A program made the translations under genes and the position numbers. Shown here piece after piece: positions 1 to 11,500 of a stretch of DNA of 57,326 nucleotides; the first letter of the stretch is position 1, and each line of letters opens with the position of its first letter. The DNA lies in contig NW_004190456.2 of NCBI RefSeq assembly GCF_000224145.3, positions 95,793 to 153,118 on the forward strand, in the 5' to 3' direction. The DNA comes from Ciona intestinalis (taxonomy: Eukaryota > Chordata > Ascidiacea > Phlebobranchia > Cionidae). The notes beneath the pieces are model-generated. The model made no database searches. It worked only from the letters and a program-made list of their open reading frames with translations, and had not been told where the DNA came from.

Positions 1-290
1 TTCATCGTCCCCACTATAATAGGGTGGGGAGAGATGGGATACCTTTTCATTTTATTTTCTCGTCCCATTTTGTAGTAAACAAAGAACATTCAAAGAATTA
101 TAAAACCGGATCCTCAGGACTCCGATATTACGTGTTAAAGGTGCCTCATCTTCCTCCACCCTACTATAATTTCTAAATCATGCATTTAACAAAGTCGTGA
201 GAATACGGTTATACAATTATGCGAATGTTCTTTGTTTACTACCATGTGGGAAGGTACAAGAGAAAACATGTCCTATCTTGCCCCGACTTA
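1..290. mobile_element. Terminal-inverted-repeat element (about 190-bp family), one full copy and one partial copy
   Basis: Bases 15-172 start with AGGGTGGGGAGAGATGGGAT and end with its inverted counterpart near 140-172. Bases 190-288 repeat the right half in the opposite orientation (GTCGTGAGAATACGGTTAT, then TTCTTTGTTTACTACCA, then CCTATCTTGCCCC). Two members thus lie side by side. Confidence 0.7.
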
Positions 291-884
291 TGCATCTTAC
301 TGCTTTGTATACACCATAGAGAAGGTGCCAGGGTCGGATGTATACCATTTGAGGTTTAACAAATAACACGAACACGTATGCGCGGCTTGTAACTTTATAT
401 GCTGAAGTAACCATTTAAAAGTCACGAGTGAATAAGCAAATATTCATACGCGAGCGTGGCCGGGTAATGTCTCTCGCATGCAATAACTAGAAGTTTCATC
501 TCCTATGTTTTGTTTTGTGGATCATTTTGTAAACGAAGCTATTGCGTGACACTCTTCACCATGAATCACTCGAACTTAAATCCCGCTTTAAGAATTTCTT
601 AATGTGGTTATAAATCGCGTCCATCGTAGCCAGACAACAGGTTCGAAGCTCGATGCTGCCACCGTGCCGGTCGTATATATTCTTAGGCAAGACGCTAAAC
701 AGCAATTGCTTCAACCCAGCGGCGTACGAAGATAAATAGATTAAATCAATTAATTTGCATTTAAACTGATTCAACGTGCGCTATATGATACCATAGCATC
801 AAACTATTATCGACTGTCGTTTTGTTGCTAATTAATTACCTTCTTTTCATTAATCTCCGTGAAAGTATATATATGAATTTATAA

Positions 885-1070
885 TATAGTGGGGTGGGGA
901 AAGATGGAACACCTTTTATTCCCTTTTTCTTTACATTTGGTAGTAAACAAAAAACATTCAAAAAATTATAAATCCTCACGACTCCCATAGCCCGTTGTTG
1001 ATTGTTTAAAACACGATCAGTATATTTGGATATTATGTGCTAAAGGTGTCCCAACTTTCCCCATTCTACC
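885..1070. mobile_element. MITE-like inverted-repeat element, about 190-bp family
   Basis: Begins GTGGGGTGGGGAAAGATGGA and ends GTCCCAACTTTCCCCATTC, its approximate inverse. The interior shares TAGTAAACAAA, ACATTCAAA and TATTATGTGCTAAAGGTG with the other copies. Confidence 0.75.
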
Positions 1071-1894
1071 ATATATTAATATTAAGCGGTAATTCTTAAT
1101 AAAACTCACCCCGGCGTTAATTCTCCAAGGACACCTACGCTTCGTGTATCAACTTATGAATTCCTTTCCATAATAAGAGCAACAAACCAATAGTTTCGAT
1201 ACTTTGTATCTTCATAGTATTAACTTCCTATTGAAATCAATCTTTTACTAGGAATATAATGCAACGTTACTCACATTTTGCTGTTTTAGAACCGCCGCGT
1301 TTTTAATCAGCTGGCAACGCATGTAAGCTTGCGGCAAAAGAGGTGACCGCTTCAACCTCGGCCGGGGATTCGCTTTTTAACTTCTGTCTTTTCAGGATCT
1401 TGTAAATCATGCTTACTTATAACTGTAGTGTCGGGTAGGTTTATGACTGTCTTGAATGATCAGAAACTTCTTGCATGGTTCTGCTCATCATACAATAGGT
1501 TTGTCATATTTTAATACAATCATTATTCTAATCGGTTATGTTTAAATAAAAGTGCTTATTTAAACACCTGCAACAACCCGACCCAACTGATCTACACAAC
1601 AACACGCTTCAGCAATACCACAAGACCAATGATAACGTATACGACCTACCACTACGCCTGCTAAAATAGAATGAACGGTTTCGGCAATTTTGGAAAAAAA
1701 ATCTGACGACACTATATCGCCAGCTACCGGTAAATAAAATAAGCGCTATTTCAACGTCAAAGATTTGAGAAGACATCACATACACGAGATACAGTAGTGA
1801 TATAAATATTCCAGCTACATCTGGACACATTCTGCCACTGACTATCGATATCTGTCTTATATAGTTATTTCTTCTCTGCTCTTATTAAAATAAT

Positions 1895-2090
1895 ACAGCA
1901 CCATGACACAAAGCGCGCGTCTTTAAACAAGAGGTTATAGGTTCAAGGCTTGTCACTGCTACAATTGTGTGCGAACCTATCTTTGGGCAAGACACTTAAC
2001 GGCAATACTCCAACTCAGTGGTCACTAATGGGTTGTCCAAATTGTGAGCCATACAAAAAATCTTTCTTTGAGTCAATTAAGTACTAAATC
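1895..2090 (+). mobile_element. tRNA-derived SINE-like element, forward
   Basis: Shares GGTTCAAGGCTTGTCACTG (box B-like head), GGGCAAGACACTTAACGGCA, and CAGTGGTCACTAATGGGTTG with the copy at 56885-57060. No 98-bp tail follows. The 5' head is degraded. Confidence 0.65.
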
Positions 2091-2590
2091 AAAACAAGCG
2101 ACACTTCTGATGTTTGTACCTCCCCTTGCATGAACACGACCACGTTTGGCAATATATTGTTGTTATGAGGACGGAAACTGCATTTCGCAACTTTTTGAAA
2201 GTGGCAAGAAAAAAATTTCAGGTTTTGGATTTCAGTTTAAGGAAATGTGATTAGTAGCGTATGTTAGGTTGTTATAATGGAGGAAGCTAAACCAGTAACT
2301 TTGAAACGATTAAAACAATAAATTCAACCAAAACTTTTCTTTGAGGGGGTTAAATTTCAGAGGGGTTAAAAGCGATAAGAAAAAAAAAAGTTAAAAGTGT
2401 GTAAAAACAAGCCCAATGCCAAATCCTGCTTTAAAAATGACATCATAGCTTTAAAAGTGATGTCATAGCTGTAATAGTGATGTCATAGCATCAGGTGTGT
2501 CGTAGTAACAAGTAAGAATCGATAAAAACAAGTAAAAGCCTAATGAACTCAATGCTTAGGCACAATGGTTAATACAAGGCATTAGAATAT

Positions 2591-5534
2591 TCATATGAGG
2601 CGCGATTTTCTTAGAAATGAGATCAAGATTTTATAAACGAAGTTATATTGTGAGAATGTTTGCACCATATGTATGCGTTGGTGGCGGAGCAAGGATAACA
2701 TGGATGTGATGTTAACGTCCTGTGGGGAAAGTTTCAATGGTAAATAGGTGTATTGTATATTATTCTAGATGGGTATATAGCAGTGGTTCCCAACCTGGTG
2801 GTCAACTTTGTTGGAAGGCCTACTATACAAATACTAGCAATTCATGGGCATTGTGAATTTTACTGTTTAGAATAAATAGTTGGAAGGAAGAAGTTTGGGA
2901 ACCGCTGGTATGCATAGTATGTTGAAACACTGATACGTAAATCAATGATAAAAAAGTTAATTTACGAAACAAGTGTAATTATGACTCGCAGCAACAGTAT
3001 ATACAAAGTTGTCTCATTGATAAGTTCCATTCTATATGGGTAAGGTGCTTGCTAAGTGCAAGAGATTTATAGCCAGATATATCTTATACTGTGATAAAAC
3101 ACAAAAAAACACAGATTGTCTGGTCAGTTTCAATATAAATATTACAGCCAATATACATGACAACAAAATAAAGACAATAATATCAAACATATGAACTGTA
3201 ATATTTGTATTGAATGTGACCAGAAAATTCTTGCTTTTGCACCTTTTATAAATAAAAATGATTTACATAATATGACAATAAAAATTTCAAACTTTATATT
3301 AAAAAGCATTAAAACTTATAAAATGACTTCATGAAAATGTAAAAGCATCAAATCAACATAAACGCACAAAAACTTTGCCCCACCTCATTATGCTCCAGAC
3401 ATTGTATCATGAGTTCAGCGAGTATCAGCACACCCGATCGACCCGACCCTGATGCGCATTGCACAACCACCGATGCTTCGTCCGCGTTTAATCGACGGAT
3501 TGATTCTAACTCTTCCATGAAACCTGAAAGGGAGGGTTGGGGTTTCTTAATACTATAAAGTGAAACTATTCTACTGAATGAGTTCTACAGTGACGAACAC
3601 ACTATAGGATCATGGGTGTTATTAATATATGGAATTTAGGCCTGAGTTGGCCATAGCCCAACACCAAGGCTGAGACATGTTGTGTTTGTTTAGCACAACT
3701 TTCACTGTGTTTTTCAACCTTATGGAACTCTATTCTATATGGAAACGCCCACAGTGAGGCATGTCATGAGACCTGAGATATATCAGATTTAATACGTTTA
3801 AAATATTGAGTGTTTTTCACTGACTTTGGTTTATATTTTACTGCCCCCAACCAATCATTTCTAATATAAACAAACAAACCTAGAAATTCCTTTGTGTCCT
3901 TAGGCACCCCTGTCTCCGGCCACCCTAGGTATTGCAACAACCACACACTTCGCTTCTCCCCACGGTGTTCCACAACCAAACTACGAGTGACTCGCTTCCT
4001 TGAAACATCGGTGACATCATCGTTTGGTGATGTCACGAACCGACACGATATTTTGAAATCTCCGAACGTTTCATCTTGTTCAGTTGGCCAGTATCGCACA
4101 CACCGACATTTGCCGTGTTCCTGTGGTGTAGCATGGTTTATTATGGTGTATGAATGTAAGTAATAACACAATACAATCTTTATCATTGGGTGGTAAAGTA
4201 CAATCAACTTTGCACCCATGCTATGCTATGTATTTACATGATATATACCTATCATAATATTATGATGCAGTAATTGAAATAAACATAGTAGTAACTTAAC
4301 ACAACTCACAAAATCTTTAGCTACAATTAAATAATCCGGCATGTTAGTTAGACTAAGTATAATCTTGAATAGTAACTTAGGTTTTAGTATCAGTTATAAA
4401 CCAATATACCCGCATGGCGTATACCCATATACACACAATGCGTGTGGCACATACACACGCATAAATACATATACACCTAACAACTCACAATTTCCTTAGC
4501 AATAAGCACAACAATAGAAACTCCTTCTTGCCAAACCATCTGCCAGAAGTCACTTTCATAATCATCGAGAGGCGTTTGACATGCAATGTATTTGTGTATT
4601 GTGCCGGCTACTTCAACCTGGGGGATATTAAGTTATTAATATTGTTATCAGCATGTTGGCAATGGTTGGGATTGTGTTGCAGTGTTCGGGGTGAAATGTC
4701 ATCCTATCTTTTGAAACAGGAGTGACATCTAATGTTTAAACAAGGGGACAACATACCCGGAAATTAAATAATAAACACTAATATATTTTCTTTTTATTTT
4801 ACAATTGTTCCAACCCATTAGTAACCACTGGGACTGGGTTGAAGCAATAACAGTTAGGTCTTGCCGGAGGATACATGCGGCTATCAGTATCGAGCATTGA
4901 ACCCGGTATCCCTTGGTTACAATGTAAGCACCTAACCACTAAGCCATGCCAACTTAAGAATATAGACTAATTATCCACACTACATTAATATGTGAATTTG
5001 CGACACTTAGATATATGTATAAGGTAACAACCAGACTACTTAGATATATACAAGTGTGAATTTATCTTGTGGCAGGGCAAGGCAAGGACAGTCATTATGT
5101 TCTGTTCCATACACCTCGTGCCCGTTTACCAGTTACCATGTATGTAACTTATTTATCCTCGCATGGCAGGACAATGACAGTCGTTATAATATAAGTGTTT
5201 TGTTTCATACACCTCGTGCCAGCTTACAAGTTACCACGTATGTAACTTATTCGGTAATTGTTATTTTGTATTGCTGACAATATAGACAACCCATTAGTGA
5301 GAATATAGATACTATTTATCTCCATACCTTAATATGCGATGCGTTAATATACCCCGTGGGGTTGTCATCTGTTGGTGGCAGTGTCACCCTGCAGTCACGA
5401 TAAGGTATAACCTCCTTAACGCGATCCCTGGTTGCCATGGAGTCAAGATCAAACTGACCACGACGTGTCCTGCATATCCCGTCGTATTCTGTCAATACGT
5501 GGCCTTCTGATACTTTCACTTCTAAGTTTAAAAC
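2591..5534 (-). other. Phosphatase-domain exons 26-30, atypical active site
   Basis: Five exons encode the tyrosine phosphatase domain, about residues 999-1279. Visible elements are [37 protein letters not shown] (general-acid loop), [14 protein letters not shown] (catalytic P-loop), and [13 protein letters not shown] (Q loop). The catalytic Cys (about 1213) and Arg (about 1219) are present. Two positions depart from the class consensus: Gln at about 1212 replaces the His of HCx5R, and Glu at about 1179 replaces the Asp of WPD. Activity may be low or absent. Confidence 0.92.
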
Positions 5535-8500
5535 CTGGAAGAATAAATATGGTTATTTGTTGTAACTTGTAATAAATTTCGCGAATCTGACCCTGATCTG
5601 GTGCTCATAGAGTCGAACGATTCTTGTGTAAAGAAATACAGTAAGAATCTAGCGCTACAAAAACGTAACAGACAAAAATCCAGTCTAACCAGTTGGATCA
5701 TATGCGAGATATGTTTCGTTTGAATGGCATCGTCAGTTTCTTATTCATATATAAACTGGGGTTAATCGTAGTTGTAATATTATTGAAGTAAAGCATAAAT
5801 TAACAGAGATTCCGTTACATGTGCTACCATGCATAATGTAAATAATGTTTCAACTTTTTCTTATGATCTAAGTATCTCGAGGAGTGACACTATTCCAGTT
5901 TTATGCTACACCAACATGTAGTTTATTTCTGATGTTTCGTCTGCCATATGGAAATACTTCATCACGAAATTGTTTTTTTATACCGTTGAAATGAGCCATT
6001 GAAATATTATTTATAACTTAATAATAAACTGGAATAGTTGGTGTAGTTTTTGAAATAAACACCTAGAACCTCTTAAAACCACTGTGCGCCTATCTTTAAC
6101 AATAGAGACGAAGCGAAATGGGGACGGAGTTGATGGTCACATAAATAGAAAAAGAAATATACCACGGTTTTAGACAGTTGCGCGTTCTACTCTTTTCTAT
6201 TTCTGTGTTTAGAACACTCTCTTCTTTGCATTATATACTCGTGGTTTCCTCACCCTTTCATCAGGTTCACCAGACATAGGAACAGATGATTGTCGTTGTA
6301 GAACACCATTCAGATTGGTTAACTTGAGTGGAGGTATCTCAGGTGCCGTGCTTCTACGTGAGTTAACTGTAGTTGGGCTGTGGGAGAATGATGATGTTTG
6401 GTTAATTTTCAACCTTTCATTGTTCATGCCTACTGCTCCATTGATAAAATAACCTAGATTTGTTTTAACGTATTTACGCTTGTTATTTTATTCACCACTT
6501 TGCAGCAATAGGCCTATATAAGAAACAAAGCCATTCAATTGATTATTGGTAGTGTATGTGGCTATTTTCCTCAGATTATTTCAGTGTTTCCCGACCTTTC
6601 GTGGTTCGTGACTCCTTTCGACACTCAACGCCCCTAACCCCTACTCCGTCAATAAAGCTACTAATATTTGTTTGAATATATAAAAGTGTGTAGCAATCTA
6701 TAAAAGGAAAGGGCATGGACAGAGCTTAATATGCTTGTGACAAATACCACCAACTTAAGTTTACATAACTTGTGGCAAAGTGCCACGGCTTTGACAAGCC
6801 ACTGTCTTTGCTTAGGGCCTTATGTAATTCGTGGTATTTGCCAAACGCCACAGTGAATTTCTAGGTCTGAATAATTATGTGTTAAAAAATAATTTATTTC
6901 CCACCTTGGTGTGATTGTTTCATCATCAATGCTTGTTTCAGGATATTCTACAATAAATGAAACAAGTTATTGTGATGTAATGATTTTTTTCAAATACAAA
7001 TGATATGTTATATGATATCTAATATAAAAAGCATAAAACAAACAACTTTCCAAGATACTGATCCTTGATGACACCATATTAAATATGATATGTTTGTTAC
7101 ATTCACACATGTCATAACCAGTGCATAGTGAGAAAAAATCAGGGTCACAAATTCAACAATATTTACTCATTTTACCATAATACACTCCATTTAATTGTGT
7201 CCTATCATTAGTTTGCCCTGTGTTTATAACTTTATATAACAGTTATATAAAGTGAAACTGCTGCTTGTTAATGTCTTACAAAAATATCTGGCCTCTATAA
7301 ATAATGTCAACCAAATGTAAATTTGTACAGTGAGCCATTAAAAGCAATAAAAGGCTTGAAATATTTAAACCTCTTTTAGGTTGCAGTATGTAATATTATT
7401 AACTACAATGGTACTATTGTAAAACTGTAAAACATAACTTTTGTAACTAAATGTACCTTTTAATTGATCTATCGAATGTTAAATTAATTAAAATAATCAA
7501 GAAATATAACATAGCATAACTTTTAATGTGTAAAAAATAAAAACATAACATAATTTTTAATGGGTCAAAAAATATAACATTAAACAACTAAATTAATAAA
7601 GGGAATTCGCAACAAAAAAGGGGTTTAACGACGACAGGTAAAAACTACTCAGGTATTAAATAAAGCATGGTAGGTATGTCTATTTACCATCATCAAATAC
7701 TGTAGGAGATGGTGTATGGTAGGGTGGGGGAGGACCTCGCGTTCGTTTGTCATCAAAACCTGGGTTCAGATCTTCCTTCCCGTCCATTTGTTGCGTAATG
7801 TAGGGAGGAAGGTTCGGCATTGGAGGCTGGGGGTGAGGGAAGTTAATGATAATGCATGGACATTAATGTAAGACAATTTGCAACAAAGAAATAATATAAA
7901 AAGGTGCCGTCACCCAATAATGTTGAATTTGACATTATCTGGTTGTACTATTTGTACTTGTTACCATTGCTATTAGTTGATGTTGTATCTAAGTAATGCC
8001 CCCCCCAATCATGTTATGACTTTATTTTCTACCTCAGTATTTTTGCTTTTCTGTCTGGCCTCCTTTGTTTGACCTTGTTGGTAATTCATTCTTAACATGT
8101 AGTTGTACTGTGGTGTCAATACAACATACTACAAACTTTACACTACTGTTGATATGTGTGGACACATGGTAATGGGTAACGGCATACATTATGCCTTAGT
8201 GAATGCTAAACCCCACCATAAAGATGGATCGATTCATTGTTTGGCTAACAGTATGATAAAGGTTTACACCTCAAGTAACCTCATTTACAATGTTGATTGT
8301 TGCTTAATAAATGCTCATGAGCTTTATATAGTTATATATTGTTTGTTCTTTAGACCACTTTATATAAAGAGGTACAAACAAATGAAATATTACATAAAGC
8401 TTCATGCCCACTATTTCTATTTAGCAATATAGAGTAGGTAATCTGTATAACTTGTTTGTGACTGTTGGTGTTGGTATAATATTACAAAACTACATTCTTA

Positions 8501-11500
8501 GAGATTACGCAATCATACCAGTATGAGATTACAACATAAAAGTTACTTTCTCCCTTTTTCTTTCTCTCTCTCTCTCTCTCACTTTCTTTTTTTTATTTAT
8601 CTTTCTCTTCATTCTTTTGGCCATTTCTGCTGAATTTATGAACGGATGAATCTTTATGAATGTAACCTTTTTACCCTCAAGTAGCTGGGCAACAACAGTC
8701 GTTATAACACGGGTGTTCTGTTTCATACACCTCGTGTCCGCTTACGAGTTACCACGTTTGTAACTTATTTATCCTCGCATGGTGGGCAACAACAATCGTT
8801 ATAACACGGGTGTTCTGTTCCATACACCTCGTACCTGCTTGCGAGTTACCGCGTATGTAACTTGCTTTATCCTCATGTGTACGAGAAAACGACTGTCGTT
8901 ATAACACGGGTGTTCACAAACAATGAAGCCTTAATTCAAAATGTACATAACAACATACGCAAGCACATAATACCTAACAACATATGCTGGATATGCAAGC
9001 ACATAATACCTGCTTGCTTGGTTGAATATCATCACCTTCTTTACTGCGATCACCACCATGAGGAAATACTTTCGTGGATCCGTTGTTCTTATTAGCTTGG
9101 TGGACTTCTTGTAATGCTGTGGAATAATATGATGAAACAACATCAATGAAAGAAGATAGTAATTAAAGGGAAATAAACAAATTGTAAATTTATGAATATT
9201 CACTTTTCTCTATAAATAGAATAGCTTTTGGAAAATTAAAGAATTAAAAAAATGAATAAATTTAACATTAACAGTAATAATCTTATATATTCTTGTATCA
9301 CGACATAATTTGAAGCAATACAGACACTAATTCATGAATAAAGCTATTTAAAGATTAAAAAGTCCTGTTTGCTTAAATGTTGTTTTAGTTCCCTTTTATT
9401 TGCCTACATTATGCCTTGTTGACCGTACGTGTGAAACAATACGCACAACCTTAGCATAATAGGTTGGGGCTATTGAATTGTTTCTATGTGTTTAAAATCA
9501 AATAAATAGAGCTATTTGTATAATACCATAAAAAAGCTAAAAAGCTGAAGCACAAATAAAATATCAAGACGCCACCATACTTATTGGGACAATGTTTCAA
9601 GCCAATTCAATATGGAGTAAAATCAAACCCAAAAGTACAAAACAAGTCATGTGACAATGATGTAATGTTTAAACTTTGAACAACAAGTTTAGAACAAACA
9701 CGACAAAATAATAACGGCCATGATTTACCAGGGAATTCCCCTCTTACTACCCCGACCTTTCTTCATTCCAAGCACAAGCCAAGCGTAGACACAGGGTATA
9801 ATAGTGCAGTGTGTGCCTGTAGTTGTCAGAATAGGACACAGATGAATACAGTAAGGATCTGGTGCTACACAGATCCTTACTGTATTCCTACACACAAGAA
9901 TCGTCCAACTATATAAGCACCAGATCAGGGTCAGATTTGCGGATTTATCACAGAAAGGAATGGGTTGTAAAATCCTTATATTTAAAATGTTACATTGCTT
10001 TTATTTGTTACTAAACCTATGTTGTTATGTTTTACAGAATTTGTTGTTTTCCTAATGAATGAAATATATTATGAGCAATCGAACAACAATGAAAAGTTCT
10101 ACATCTGTTTGTGTTGTACTTGTGTCCATTGTGGCTTGCGCTGCAGCAGCTCGAACAAATCAAGACATCAAAGAGATTGCGCAATCTGAGATCAGCAAGA
10201 ACCAAAACTCGGCAAAGCAAGCACGAATGAGCTGTGCAGTTAATCAATACTATCTAGCTTCCATGTGTCATCCATGTATAGATATTTGTGAACATATTTC
10301 AACACAAAAGGAATGCAAGGAACATTGCTTGGGTAAGTGGAGAGTTTACTCAATTTCTAATATCCATATTTCTAAGACAAATATTTATCAAGTGTCTGGT
10401 ATTCTGGTGGGTTTTGGGTGAATTTGGTTTTTACTTTGCATGTAGTGGATTTTATATAAGTAAATACAAGTGCTAGCTAACATTAACATTAGAAACTTAA
10501 CAAATATGTATAATGGCATAAACTTATATTCACAGCCATGTACATGGTAAAGTGGGAGCTGGGCAAACCTCTGGGTCAAATTAAGCAGAATTCGATGCAA
10601 ATTGTAAAGTTAAACGAAAGTGTGGTGACCAATGATCAAGTGGAGGAAATAACATCAAACCAACAAACTGAAATTCAACTTTTAAAGCAACAGCTGAAAA
10701 AGAATGAAGAAAAATTGGAGGAACTCTATTCCTCAAAAGACATTTGTTTGGGCCTGGTTATTGCTTCGCTGGCCCTAATATCCATTCTACTGCTCTGCTT
10801 GTTTTCTATAATGTGCTGCTGTAAGGACAAAATACTCTCCCTAATTGGAGCAGCATCCCGTAGGAACACATACAATGATGTTGAGGGTGTTCCACTGAAC
10901 AGAAGACGAGACACGGTGGCTTCCTACAGGATAACACCAACCGAGGGTTTATTGAAGCCAAACAATATTCAACCTGTCCAAGATGAATCTAATGAGACCA
11001 GAATATCAAGCCCGCGTTAAACTAAATCTACAAACCACCCAGCGATTGGTAAAATAGGCACAATGCTAATATGTCGGTAACTGCTAAAAGAAGGGGAGAA
11101 ATGCCATGTTTATGCGCATAAAAGGACGGCTGCTGCTTGTACAATGATCTACTTGGACAGTTTTTGTGTAATTAATTTAGGTAGATATTTGTAAAAATTG
11201 TTTGTTTTTTCATATATTTGTAAAAAATGTTGCCTTTTTTTATTATTTTGTGTACATAATTGTATTTTTTTTATTATTTTAGGTAAAATGAATAAATAAA
11301 AATTGAATGTGTCATATTATAATTCATCTATTCTCTAAGGAAGAGAGAGAGAAATATTTTATACATTATGTCATATAGGGTATTGTTACTTAAACTATAA
11401 TGACAGCAGTAAGCAAAATATTACCGAAGGCTGTTCATTATATTATGTGTATTATATAAAAAAATGAAACACGCAAGCGGTGATAAAATTAGAACAACTT

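Larger units (their letters stand above)
291..2590. other. Region downstream of the phosphatase gene, no firm gene
   Basis: Contains repeat copies (SINE-like pieces at about 610-740 and 1895-2090, and an inverted-repeat element at 885-1070) plus unassigned AT-rich DNA. A weak candidate for a small minus-strand gene lies at about 1300-1830 and is treated separately as a finding. The phosphatase 3' UTR should occupy the right end. Confidence 0.5.

Noticed and set aside
1609..1830. Open frame beginning MCPDVAG, 73 codons, minus strand
   Set aside because: Hydrophobic start but then Phe/Arg-rich and family-less. An overlapping frame looks more protein-like, so only a weak joint candidate is kept.
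8103..8432. Plus-strand open frame of 109 codons
   Set aside because: It overlaps phosphatase exon 23 at its left edge and otherwise runs through AT-rich intron. No domain, no splice support.
8529..8726. Open frame with an Arg/Glu/Lys-rich stretch, minus strand
   Set aside because: The charged run is translation of a CT/GA microsatellite, and the start lies in a 98-bp repeat unit.
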